Below are positions 1 through 10,718 of a stretch of 64,000 nucleotides of DNA, piece after piece (the first letter of the stretch is position 1; every line of letters starts with the position of its first letter). The position numbers were made by a program, and so were the translations under genes. The notes beneath the pieces are model-generated. The model was not told the DNA's origin. It saw only the letters and a program-made list of their open reading frames with translations, and did not search any database. The stretch lies in the NCBI RefSeq assembly GCF_003589595.1, contig NW_020653726.1, positions 20,278,387 to 20,342,386 on the forward strand, written 5' to 3'. The stretch is from Hyposmocoma kahamanoa. Taxonomy: Eukaryota; Arthropoda; Insecta; Lepidoptera; Cosmopterigidae.

Positions 1-524
1 CACGCACAAATAGTTGTTTAATTTAATATGTAGTTTATAATGTTAAGTCAAGCAATCATTTATCCATTGCTTAGGTAGAGTATATATATAATTTTACATT
101 TGAAAACTGAAATGCTATGGAATTCACTTTGAATCTAATTTTATATGGAATATATACTCCGGAATCTTATTGTAAAAACGTACACAGTTCCCCATAAAAG
201 AGTCGTTTGGCTTGGTTAAACGAAATCGTGGTACCATGAATTTGGACTTGGCTCTAATATCTATCTTGGTTAATTTAATATTATGTTTAGTGTAGTCTCT
301 CTTGTCTCTCCATTATCCACTCGATGTGTTGTTGCGGGGTGGTGCCTGGAGACCTATCATACGGGCTAGACCTAATTGAGGCTCCAGTCTCCCACAAATG
401 TAACCTTATTGTTAACATGCGTCCTGTAGCTTTGTGAGGAGAAATAAACAATTTTGTATTTGATTTCTGCGAAGTCGACAATGACAGCGATTTAATTCCT
501 AGTACACACACATTCACGCCTGTT
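1..524. other. Unannotated AT-rich sequence
   Basis: I see no gene, RNA or clear repeat here. The open frame on the minus strand near the right end runs into the dispersed-repeat fragment that follows and is not protein-like. Confidence 0.4.
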
Positions 525-539
525 TCTAATGGGCGATGG

Positions 540-722
540 GTGGCACTACAACTGTTATGGACAGGTGTGTCGTTTTCCACCAGGCACACGGCTTGTTCGG
601 CCCGTCATTTGTATCATATAAAAATCGGTCAGTAATGATCCAATTACTGCTTGGCCGCAGAAACATGTAAGGTTAGTTAACTTCCTTGGACGAGCTTTTT
701 CACAAGGATCTCTATTGCAACT
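540..722. repeat. Rearranged fragment of the dispersed ~290-bp repeat
   Basis: Two pieces of the same family lie back to back. Bases 540-623 carry the right-hand part in plus orientation (actgttatggacaggtgtgt, then the part reading into the Cys-Cys-rich gcttgttcggcccgtca). Bases 631-722 carry the left-hand end in minus orientation, with the ttactgcttggc core and the cacaaggatctct end. The middle of the element is missing, so this is an inversion or deletion derivative. The family is described at 11730-12006. Confidence 0.75.
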
Positions 723-1224
723 AAAATTCAAGAGTCACACAACACATAAGGCGCAAATTAAAAGAAATCTGCCTTGCGGAATAAGGCAGATAAATCTACG
801 AATGCTTCAAAGCAGCTTGGCCTAAGTTTTTGAGTTCAGTGTTGTTGCTACGAAGAATACAAGGATACAATGAAATTGCACTACTTGTAATAAAATTGAT
901 TCCAAGTGTGAAAAATCGAGTACAATATTTAATAATAATAATATTCTTATTTGTTTGTTTACGTTATATTTATTGAAGTAATTTCCTACTATTAGCATAA
1001 AGAGATCGATTGGTCACAGTTATAATTACAGTGTATAACAAAGAGGTCCAACTATAATTGTATCATAAGTGTACGATCACATACAGGGTATCGTATGTAT
1101 GAGAACAATGACTTTATTAAAATATATCGTTTAAATTAAATACAGGACATCCATTTTTTTACTGTTCATATTTTTTGACGAATCGTTGGTGCAGCAGTTT
1201 ATTTCATCTGATTGTCACTTGTTT

Positions 1225-2245
1225 TTACATTGTGGAGTCATTTTAGAAATTGTTTGTCTACATCACCGTGGATTTAACTCGTGAAAATTATTGTAGTATG
1301 AGTTTCTACGACTTTAAGTGTAATTTAACAGCTCAGCGGAGCTCCGCTCGGCTTCAAACTGCTTTTGGCGATGAAGCACCGTGCAAGACGACCATTTATA
1401 GCTGGTTTGCAGAATTCAAATGCGGTCGTGTGAATCTCAGTGATGAATTTCGTGATGGTCGCCCGTCCGCTGCTGTGAACAACAAAAACGTCGATGCTTT
1501 TCGCCGTTCCACACAATTTGACTGAGGCTCAAAAAACGGATCGCGTCACATAGTACAATGCTATGCTTACCAGATTCAATGAAGGGGCGTCAAATTTGGT
1601 GTAGGACATAGTAACAGGTGATGAACCATGGATTTATAGTTACGATCCCAAAACAAAGCAGCAATCGAGCGTATGGGTCTTTTGAGATGAGCCGAAACTA
1701 ACCAAAGTGGCGCGCGTGCAAAGTGCCTCTAAGCGGATGATTGCTTCTTTTTTTAATAAAACTGGACACGTGGCTACTGTTGCTTTGGAGAATCGTCGTA
1801 CCGTGAATAGTGATTGGTACATAACCATTTGTTTGCCGGAAGTTATTGACAAACTCCGTAAAAATATTCGTAAACGCCGTATCATCTTGCACCACGATAA
1901 TGCCAGTTCTCACACGGCCAGATAGACTAATGAACTTTTAAAGGTGAACAACGTTGACCTTATGAGTCATCCGGCGTGCAGTCACGACCTGGCTTGTGAC
2001 TTTTAGTTATTTCCAAAAATTAAGAACCAGTTACGCGGTCAACGATTTTCATCACCTGAAGAGGCTGTCGAAGAGTATGAAAATTTGTTTCAGAGATTGT
2101 TACGGAGGAGTGGCATAAATGTTTTCAAAATTGGTTCATTCGTATAAAAAGTACATTAACGCTAACGGAGAATATTTGGATTGTCAAAATATTCTAACAA
2201 TAAATTAATTTCTGACCATTTATAGTATTTTTTCTTAGTCCCGTT
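1225..2245 (+). mobile_element. Decayed mariner-family DNA transposon
   Basis: A DD34D transposase is recognisable across several frames. Bases 1250-1506 encode the N-terminal helix-turn-helix part, including FGDEAPCKTTIYSWFAEF and LSDEFRDGRP. From 1514 the reading resumes in another frame at PHNLTEAQKTDRVT, so about 45-50 codons between the two DNA-binding helices and the WVPHN-type linker are missing. The first catalytic Asp (VTGDEPW) is near 1611-1631, the second in HHDNASSHT at 1890-1916, and the third region (DLACDF, one residue shorter than usual) near 1989-2006, followed by an in-frame stop. In-frame stops also occur at about 1550, 1602 and 1686. The 3' end reads FPKIKNQLRGQRFSSPEEAV and trails off by 2200. 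I could not fix terminal inverted repeats, so the outer limits are approximate. The element is non-autonomous and dead. Confidence 0.9.
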
Positions 2246-2955
2246 GGAATTTCAGAAAGTCGTGAAACTAAAATTGTTACACTTAACAATAGAAATACGG
2301 CAGTGTTGACTTCATAAAAAATAGCAGTATATAAAATATAATAATACAAAAATCGAACAAGCACAAAGAAAAAATTAATAAAAGCGTCTGCCGCCTCAAC
2401 GTGGCTTGATCTGTAGGTCAGTAGATAAAGCGGTAGCTAGAGATAATAACAAACGTAACAAACTAGTGGAGTATTTAACATTTACACAAACGTAATATTT
2501 ACACAAAAAGAGATGAATATCATGGTATCAAGAATATAAAAATAAAATTTTTTTATTACTAGCTACTTATTTAATTTTCTGAACAAATTATACTAAGTGG
2601 TTGCACCATCACTCAAACGTTGTAAATCCCCCCGGGCCTGCAAGGCTCTCGCGGACTAGTTTCGCGCGCGCAACGCGCACTTTAATTTGGAACGACGACA
2701 GAACGATTTGCGCGCGCAAGTACCTATACACCAATACATAAGTATAATGCAGTATGATAGTTTTATTCATCTGGATACCCCTTGTACCTATCACGATAGG
2801 GCTCTAGTTTCCACTACTAAGCTAAATTAAAAAATACATTGACTCGTCATTCAAAATTCAAAAACAACTGTTAATTTTCTTTCCTAAAATTGATTGCTGA
2901 CTTTGGTAATATTATCAGCAGAAATAATATGTTCGGGGCTTTTTGTAGCACCGTG
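2246..2955. other. Intergenic region with a CpG-rich block
   Basis: Mostly AT-rich. Bases about 2625-2735 are strikingly CpG-rich and contain GCGCGCGCAA twice, at about 2663 and 2710. No gene is seen. The block lies roughly 230-330 bp upstream of the TATA box of the cystatin-like gene. Confidence 0.4.
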
Positions 2956-2962
2956 TATAAAA
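2956..2962 (+). promoter_or_regulatory. TATA box of the cystatin-like gene
   Basis: TATAAAA lies 61 nt before the ATG at 3017. An initiator-like TCA occurs at about 2998-3000, and positions around 2987-2990 are also at the usual distance for transcription start. The box, signal-peptide exon and donor line up on the same strand, which makes a strong core promoter likely. This is inferred from spacing only. Confidence 0.6.
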
Positions 2963-3016
2963 GAAGTATAAATACGACGTGAACGACCATCCACTAGTCA
3001 CATTCTACCAGCGACA

Positions 3017-4715
3017 ATGGGGCAAATAACTCTTTTAAATGTTCAGTTAGTACTTTTTGCTGCAATTGTCACTTGTGTAAGTACAATGCGTTAATTTTGA
3101 AGCCTCGTTTTTGAATCGACCAGTTTTTTCATACACATTTATAAGGCCTTATTTTAGAAGTTATTTTGAGAGCATACTTATTAAGTACATGTAAGTAAAC
3201 GATATTTACCATGGAGATATATTATGAAGTTGCAAAAAAATCAATATTGTTGGGATATCTTTGACATTCGGATGAAGTCACCAAATTCAGAATTTAAATA
3301 AAATTTCAATGCCATCTAGCGGATTACTAGGTAACTAAAATAAGTTTCTTATAGATGCGCTTACGACAAAAAAGAGCCGTTTATAAAACCCAATGTGAAG
3401 ATCTGTGACCAATGGTATTATACTCAGTTAAAACGCATAAAGAAATTCGTAAAGTCTGCTGGTTCGGTGGCCCCGGCGTGGCAATAAATACTGGTTCAAG
3501 CCTTGTCAGACCGAAGGACATTTGTTTGTGTTCGATCTTTGTATCTAAGAACAACGAACTAGTGAAGTATTTCTATAAAAAAAGTATATGAAAACCAATT
3601 CAATAAATAAACATTAAAATAAGTTTGTTACAAAATGATTTTATTTGATGTGCAATAGAAGATCTACCTTGCCAAATGTACCTGTCATTCAATTACAGAG
3701 GACTTTGAACCACATTGCCCTTATTGATATTCTGCCATGACTCGTAATGTTTAAGAACGCCCAGAAAATTATGAAACTCATGTCCCACAGACAAAAAAAG
3801 AAAAACAAAAAAATAATCCAAAGTATTCATGACTTAGGAAACCAGCATTCCAGAATTGCTTGTCAAATAGCCATTGAGAGCATTTTTTCGAATGTCCGTA
3901 ACAATGGAGCATAGAGTATATAACTAGAAATAGAGACGCATGTCATTTAATTTATGTGAAAACTATTGTGCCAAATCATTACGTGACAACTGTGCTCCGA
4001 TTGGCTCGAATTTGAAAGAATTGACGTGTGTCGTCAATTGTTTTACTTCATTTCGATCAGCTTAACTTCACATGTCAGACAAATACAAATCCAGCTTTAG
4101 TTACAGTGACAGCTGTCAAATCACGACATTGAACGTTTCGTCGAACGCAGTAGCGTTTATTCTTATAATTGTAGAATTAAATTACAAAAGATTTCAATTA
4201 AAGAATCCTTTCCGGCCTTTACAATTTGAGATTTTTTTTTCTTATGTTCTAACTCGCTACCATTTTGGGCCAAAACTAAATACCTCTTTTCGCGTGTTTT
4301 GGTAACACGTCGTATATTCCTTTTTTACAAGACACATAAAAATCTGATTCATTTTTTGTTTCAGGCGAAAGGCGGCTGTAATAACAATGGTTACTATAAT
4401 AACAAATGTTCTGACCCTTTAATAGAAGTGGATACCAATAATCCATATGTCATATTTGCTGCTAAAGTAGCTTTGGAAGATTATAAGGCAACAGCAGATA
4501 AATTTGGATACTATTTTCGAAATGTACGCTACGATAAAGTAATTAAAGCTGAATTGCAGTTCGCTGGTGGATGGAATTATCAAATAACTTTTAAAGCCAC
4601 CCGAGATGACATTTCATTTTCATCGTATATATGTAAAGCGTTAGTTTATAAAAATATTATAGATAACTTCTTTGTTAAAAAGGTGGGTTGTCAACGTAAT
4701 CACTTTTTAACATAG
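3017..4715 (+). CDS. Secreted cystatin-like protein, two exons
   Basis: Exon 1 is 3017-3076 (20 codons): a hydrophobic secretion signal MGQITLLNVQLVLFAAIVTC ending exactly at a GTAAGT donor at 3077. Exon 2 starts at 4365 after tttttgtttcag, also in phase 0, so the join is in frame. The mature part reads a short Cys-containing Gly/Asn-rich leader, then VDTNNPYVIFAAKVALEDY, a central strand region, QFAGGWNYQITF, and SSYICKALVY. Known type-2 cystatins, inhibitors of papain-like cysteine proteases, have this order: an N-terminal helix, then QxVxG in the first hairpin, then a C-terminal disulfide. Here the loop is Q-F-A-G-G, so Gln and the last Gly are kept but Val is Ala, and the Pro-Trp of the second hairpin is missing. 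Inhibitory activity is therefore uncertain. Read-through gives 136 residues ending at a TAG at 4713, with a Cys near the end that could pair with ICK. Alternatively a donor AAG|GTGGGT at 4682/4683 would lead to a third exon that I could not find. Tandem repeats follow directly. Confidence 0.7.
3462..3555 (+). repeat. tRNA-derived SINE fragment in the cystatin-like intron
   Basis: A degenerate B-box (ctggttcaagcc, about 3490-3501) is followed by the family tail tgtgttcgatctttgtat at about 3528-3545. The same tail follows the SINE heads at 9193, 40991 and 50189. The rest of the intron (3077-4364) is AT-rich with nothing recognised. Confidence 0.6.
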
Positions 4716-4782
4716 ATGCATAAGGATTCCATTTGATTTAAAAACCGGAACTTATCGGTTATGAACATATTTTATTTACCTA

Positions 4783-4985
4783 AACGTTTCGAACATGTTG
4801 TAACGTTCACGGTCTCGAAGTGCCTTTAGTTCCTTCGAGACCATAGACGGTGCAACACGTCCGAAACGTCAAGAGTGACTTTGATACCTTCGAGACCATG
4901 GATGTTGCAACACGTTCGAAACGTCGAGAGAGACTTTAGTCCTTTCGAGACCATGGACGTTGCAACACGTCCAAAACGTCGAGGT
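4783..4985. repeat. 55-bp tandem repeat with an inverted first unit
   Basis: About 2.8 direct units of roughly 55 bp run from about 4830 to 4985. Each has a ttcgagaccat segment followed by gcaacacgt and then gaaacgtc. The stretch at 4783-4832 is the same unit in reverse orientation (acgtttcgaacatgttgtaa, then ggtctcgaag). The units are about 85-90 per cent alike by eye, so amplification is fairly recent. It begins about 70 bp after the stop of the cystatin-like gene and could lie in its 3' UTR. Confidence 0.8.
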
Positions 4986-5649
4986 AAATTAAATATATTA
5001 TATTCATAAACGATTAAGTTCCGATTTTAAAATGTGAGAAAATCGTCAAAGTTTAACTCAATGTGTATCAAGCATTTGTTCACCAAAATCACATCTAATA
5101 GGAATATTGTGTAATTCTATGGAATAGTTGTCTTGTTGAAATGTGACTCATTATAACATAATAAATAATTCTGTAAACGTCATCCAAATTATATATCAGT
5201 TGTGTATATATTACCGATCTTTTTTCCATTAAAAGCAAGTTCATATTTGATGCATTATTTGCATTTGAGTTCAAAAATAAATAAGTAAGTAATTAAAAAG
5301 CAACCAGTTTATTGACCTTTAACGCATATTTTATACCAGCATGTGTGAGGTAACGGGAAGCAAGTGTACAAGTTCGGTTCCTAAAAACTGATTCCAACTT
5401 ATCAGAATCGCTTGCACGATTTGAGATAATACGTATCCAGCCGGGTACTCATCTGTAACTGTAACGTGACAGATATAGTAACGAAGTTCTAGTGTGTACG
5501 CGTGAAACAGCCTTCACTCGCTAGAGTGAGTGGTTATCGTCGGCTCACTGCGAACCACACGCGTTCCGCTCGCAAATCACGTTCATACTATGATTTTTGG
5601 TAACATAACATAAAACGATTACGGTTACAGCCCGCCGTTGAGTATAAGA
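4986..5649. other. Unannotated intergenic region
   Basis: AT-rich to about 5450, then a short GC-richer patch at 5490-5575 with a small hairpin (cactcgctagagtgagtg, 5516-5533). AATAAA-type sites at about 5160 and 5275 could serve the upstream gene. No coding signal is seen. Confidence 0.4.
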
Positions 5650-5925
5650 CCCTCTTCTTCTTAGTGTGCCGCTTCTCTTAGAAGGTTGGTGACCGTCATG
5701 GCTGTTCTCATTTTTGAAGCTGCCGCACGAAAGAGAAAATGTGTGCTAAGGTGAAACCAGTCTCTTAGGTTCTTCAACCACGAAGTTTTCCTTCTGCCTC
5801 GGCTACGCTTCCCTTGTACTTTTCCCTGCATGATTAGTTGAAGATTCCGGTATCTATTGCCTCTCATTATTAGAAACTTGAGAACAATGTGTTTAGTTCT
5901 GTGATGGGACTGCTACATGTCATTA
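5650..5925 (-). mobile_element. LINE 3' fragment (C-terminal ORF2 tail)
   Basis: The minus strand encodes a 68-residue stretch with LQLIMQGKVQGKRSRGRRK followed by SWLKNLRDWF and FRAAASKMRTAM. This Arg-rich GKRxxGRR-WLKNLR pattern is the end of the reverse-transcriptase ORF in a common arthropod non-LTR retrotransposon group. The RT core is absent, as expected for a 5'-truncated insertion. Confidence 0.75.
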
Positions 5926-6164
5926 ATGGTATATAGAAACACACACACTATATTAGTGTATAAAACAGTGATAGGAATAATGTGAATTGATCGTCTTCTC
6001 CATAATAAGCAAGAACAAATGTCAGCTTAAGTAAAGGTGAAACTTTACACTACTTTAATCTGAATTATGAAGGACGCACCACACTTATCGACATCAAGCC
6101 GGTCAGAAAAACTGTAAAAAATTACAGCTAAAAAGACGTGGCGTCATTCGCTTCTCCTCAACAG

Positions 6165-6460
6165 ACAGTATAGCATCTTATGAAAAAGTTCCTCCAGAGA
6201 AGTACTGCCACCTTACCTATTTCTGAATAATATGAGTATTAATTACTGCGTTTCGGTTTTGAAGGGTAAGGGTGCTGGTGAAATTACAGGCACATGGGAC
6301 TTTTTAACTTATGTGTCAGGGTGACGGGCGTAGTGGCAGTGTCCCTCATATTTTTGCGATTTAAAAGTTTCAAAGTTACTGCAAACTGTTATGGACACGC
6401 GCGTAGCTTACCACCAGGCGCACGACTTATACTTTTAGTCAATTAGTATCATAAAGAAAC
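6165..6460 (+). repeat. Dispersed ~290-bp repeat, nearly full copy
   Basis: Contains the family landmarks in order: aaaaagttcctccagagaag, ttactgcg, ggtgctggtgaaattacagg, ggtgacgggcg, tgcgatttaaaa, actgttatggac and caccaggcgcacgactt. It is diverged and lacks part of the left end. Confidence 0.85.
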
Positions 6461-8560
6461 ATGTTTTTGTCTCTTATTGCATGCATGTAAAACTTTTCCC
6501 TGGTCGACTTAAATTCCGTGTCGATAAATGTCTTGAATCCATTATGGGAAGTGCGAACGTTCGTTTCAAAAACTGAAACAATTGCTAATGACCGCGTAGT
6601 TATTGTACCATCCTCGTCGCTTCTATTATATCTGGAGCAATCCCTTGGGATATTTATAACTATTGTGAGTACAAAGAAACACAGCTTTACAGATTAACGT
6701 GTATTACCAGAATGATCGAAACTTACCTTTCGCCGATCATTTATAAATAGATTGGAATCTCTCTGCACAACAACCTACACTAGTGTTGTATGCCAACCTT
6801 TATATAGATTTCCTCATCATAATAGCCTAATTCTCGAAGCAGGCATCGAAAACATTTTTCAACTCCGCTCCTTACTGACCAAACTTTTAATAGCTTCTGC
6901 CAATTATGACTACTCTCGTAGAAACCGCAGTACTAAAGAAGTCCTCAACTATTCTTTAAACGGGTTACCCGACACCAGATTGCGTCACACGTCGCCAACA
7001 AATGCAATTCGTGTAGATCAATTATTTAGTTTCTATATGTGTGTCTTTAATTTATGTATTAAATGGGTCATGGTTGCCTGATTGTAATGAATAAAGAAAA
7101 AAATATCCAGGACTATCAGATTACTTGGCAATAATCTCACTTAATGTTAAGTAACAATAATATATGATTAATGTTTGTCTAGTAATTGCCTAAAAAGAAC
7201 TAAAAAGAACAAACATTTGCAATAACATTAAAACACAAATTATTCACGTAAACAAGGACTCTAAGTATAACGATGCTTGTGTGGAGCCAGATGCGATAAC
7301 AAAGGGGTCACTAACTCAGTATTTGCTCGAAAACGTAATGAGTTCCCAGCACTGAATAAATGTCCCTAAATTTCAGCTTTTGGGAAATACGGATAAACGG
7401 AGATAAATAAATATAGTAAATACTTTTTATTTGGAATAAAGTTCTACAGTATTCTTGGTTTTCCATTAAAGGGTAAAAAAAAATGCGCTCAATTTAAAAA
7501 TACACGTTTTTAATCCAATGTCATGCACTACAATTTGTTTCGCTAGAGAGTAACATTGTGATAACCGTCGCGTGCTAACCGAGAACTACCCAGCCCGATG
7601 TTATACCTTTTTAATATAAAAAATTGTTTATACAACTTAAGAAAGAATTACTTTATCGCTTGAAAAAAATATTTTATGCGATGCAATGTTTTTCCCATGA
7701 AATTAAAATCAGAATACAGACAAGCCAACACTTTCTCGTGATTCTTCTTGGCTCACGGCGTACGGACTTAACTTTGAGAGGTATTCACGGTAATTTCTCT
7801 TTCCCGTGATGAGTTTCTTGGCTTCCTAGAAATTTCGTTCCCCTGTTCCTTCTTACTTAGCTTTTTAGGAACCGGATGAAGTCCGTGACGATGGTCTGTG
7901 ACAATCCTATGTACGGGCTGATTTGGGGTCAGGATTTGAACTCATAAGGTCCCGAATAACCAAGAACTTGGTAGGGAAGTGAAGGTTATAAGTCACTGAA
8001 GTCAAAACGTCGATATAAGATATGGGACTGTTCCTTCTTGCTACACTTTTCTCCATTCTGGGGCATGTATTTACACTGTACTTAGTTTAAGGTAATGGCC
8101 AACATTTGAACGGTCCATTTTATGGAAAGATGTAACAACCGCTTGTAGGCTAACATAGCTAGCTCTGGTAATCTGTGTCTCTTTACCCTTAATATGGATC
8201 ATCCCATTGCTTTTTACGGTAAAAGAGGTAGGGGAGTAGGAACTACACATAGAAACCTACCATCCTTTTATGTTATTTATTCTTGTTTAATTTTATTTCG
8301 TCTTTTCAGTATACCAAACAATGTTTCCACAACACTAGACCACAAGCTACACGTGTTTATGCGTTACGACTGATGGCAGTGTCGTAATTCTTCGAATAGA
8401 TTTAATGAAAACTATTAGCGTCACTTTCCGATTTGTTTCTTGTGCTCTATCGTAAGAACATTGTTCGGAATTATATCTGTATGAGAATATGAGTTCCGAA
8501 TAACCACTATAGTCAAAATGGAACCACTACTAAGCCCTGGAGAAAAGATAGGATCTACTA
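6461..8560. other. Unannotated region
   Basis: No gene is firmly supported. An open frame at 6752-7081 is more protein-like than most but unrecognised (see findings). Bases 7868-8040 resemble 54090-54240 (shared ggatgaagtc and cctatgtacg-type blocks), so they are probably a dispersed repeat of unknown class. Confidence 0.35.
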
Positions 8561-8564
8561 TGGA

Positions 8565-8765
8565 ATGAGCTCACCCATGTGATGTCTATTCATTTGCACC
8601 TTAACGACACTCAGGTTGTATGTGCTCGGAAACACAGTCAGAGGCAGGGAATTCCATTTTTTCGTTGTGCGTATAATAAAAGATGACGAAAAGCGCTTAG
8701 TACGCCTGAAGGGAACATCGACCAAGGATGACATCTCGCAGTATGTCTGGATGTTCGATAGTAAA
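8565..8765 (-). mobile_element. LINE 3' fragment (ORF2 C-terminus)
   Basis: On the minus strand one frame reads DVPFRRTKRFSSSFIIRTT, then KKWNSLPLTVFPSTYNLSVV. The W-N-x-L-P ... F-P-x-x-Y-N-L signature marks the end of ORF2 in several arthropod LINE clades (codons for WNSLP at 8641-8656). No RT core is upstream. Confidence 0.75.
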
Positions 8766-9190
8766 ACGGGGCGGGCGGGATGAGCTGATGGAGCTCATGG
8801 TGTGTATGGCCACACTCACCGAAATAAATACTTAGGCGTCAATATTATTTCCAAAACAATAAAGTAAAACTTTAAACCGTGTGAAATTACAATAATATAA
8901 TTAAATACAATTCATTGGATCAACGATAGAACCCGTACATTTTAACATATTAATTATTGCTATACGTTCCTAACTGAAGGATCGGTTTGTAAAATAACAG
9001 TTTCTCTTACAAAAGATAGTGTATTCATACATATGTGTTTATGTTTCCCTATGGGAGTTTCACTAACATTTTTTATTAACTAAGAAGTTAATTCTTAAAT
9101 AACAATACTGTTGATATAACTATGACATAAACTTGAGTACAAAAAGTCTAAATGACTGATACTTGGGTCAATCAACTTTTTTACAAACAT

Positions 9191-9388
9191 TAAATTATAA
9201 TTATAATACAAAGATCGAACACATAGAAAAACTTTTTCGACGCGATGGGATTTGAACTCACGACCGTACTGCACCGTAGTTTTGCTCTTACCACCTGAGC
9301 TACAGGTCAACTTATCGGTTTAAATCCCATCGGGTCGAAAAAGTTTTTCTATGACTGTGTTCGATCTTTGTATTAATAATTAATTGTA
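9191..9388. repeat. Fold-back pair of tRNA-derived SINEs
   Basis: Bases 9191-9309 are a SINE on the minus strand. Its reverse complement has an A-box-like head (cctgtagctcaggtgg), a B-box-like ttcaaatccc, then the gtcgaaaaagtttttct and gttcgatctttgtatta tail. Bases 9318-9388 repeat the B-box-to-tail half in plus orientation, so the two tails point outward. The arms are about 65 bp with a loop of about 60 bp. A plain nuclear tRNA gene is unlikely because the head is followed by the SINE tail. Confidence 0.8.
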
Positions 9389-9499
9389 ATAAAAAACTAT
9401 TGTAGTCATTTCACAAAAATCTCAAAAACGATCTTTAATAATTTTAATCTCAACTGATATTACAATACATCATAATCTAGTTTTATATCGAACTGACAT

Positions 9500-9748
9500 T
9501 TATGAATCGCACCTTTGGTGTAATAAGGCGACATCTGCAAAATGACTTCGAGAAATAGATTTAAAAATTCTACGAACAAAATTAGTATAGTCGATAACTT
9601 TTTTATGCTTAAGTAGGAGAGTTATAAAATTTCACATAGAGGTGCCTACTTAATTTGAGACATTCAGTTCGTATTATTTTTATCACTTTCATGTGATAAA
9701 AGCATTTTTGACGTATGATCACATGAGGCTTCATTATACCCAGGATTA
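9500..9748 (+). repeat. Repeat family G, copy 1
   Basis: Begins at gaatcgcacctttggtgtaa, followed by the gacatctgcaaaatgac block, and ends at gacgtatgatcacatgaggc. A second copy lies inverted at 14335-14552 and a short third at 18905-18965. It is probably an old non-autonomous element. Its class is unknown. Confidence 0.6.
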
Positions 9749-10251
9749 TTTTTTTGGTTTACATTATTCATGAACTACTAAAACTTATTCCCTGTACCTA
9801 TATAAAATTGGGATAAATAAAAACATTTTAGGAGTTGTATTAAGGCGAGATATTTCAACGCGAGCCTTGATTTTTACAAGGCGAGGTGTGGGGGGTCGCC
9901 TCTCGCCAAAATTGCGTATTCATTAATATGAATAAAATAAGAACAGGCGGAAAAAAATGACACAGATCCGACGTCAACAAGCGTCCAAAGGCGACTGACA
10001 GGTTAATCCACTGGGCAATTTGCAAATTTTGGGATAAATGTGAATTTAAAAACTATAGGGCTTCAGTTGAAAACGAAAGCAGATTCTCTGGAGTAATTAA
10101 AGAGAAATATCACCATATAAAAATTACGTACAAAGCTAGATATTTTATTCTTAAATAATTCGTTTTAGAGCCTGTTTTCAGGATTTTATAGGATTAGATA
10201 CATACTATCGTGTAACAAAGTAGCACATTCTTTAGATAATAGGTAAGTAGC

Positions 10252-10340
10252 AGCAGGTGGCACTGCAACCGTATGGACAGGCGTGTAGATTACGATCAGG
10301 CGCACGACTTGTTCGTCCCGCCACTTAATATTATATAAAA
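10252..10340 (+). repeat. Dispersed ~290-bp repeat, right-end fragment
   Basis: Keeps only the last third: ggtggcactgcaac, then ggacaggcgtgt and caggcgcacgacttgttcgt. Confidence 0.8.
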
Positions 10341-10718
10341 AAAACAATAATCTTTAGTATCTTGTCTATTTTTTGTAACACCGATATTTAATAGTAAATA
10401 CCTAAACCATTTGGTCTAATAATAGAGCTTTTCCCGCTTCTCTTCCAGTAACTCGCCTTAAGATTTTGAACGAATTGAATTTTTCGTCAAAGGATTATGC
10501 AAATGTTGACCAGTTAATACATTTTATTTAAAAATGTTTAAAAGGGACAGTCCAGTGTTGATAAAAAGCGTGGTTGACCTATTTACATTACTTACAAATT
10601 TGATGTACTAATAAATTTATACAATTCGATGGTTATTTTTAACAATTATTTTGATGAATTTATTTGAAAAGTTTGAATAGTTATATCGCAGAATAGACAT
10701 AAACAACGTTAGCCATTT

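Noticed and set aside
9230..9310. tRNA gene on the minus strand
   Set aside because: A- and B-box-like segments are present but acceptor pairing is poor, and the head is joined to the same tail as other SINE copies.
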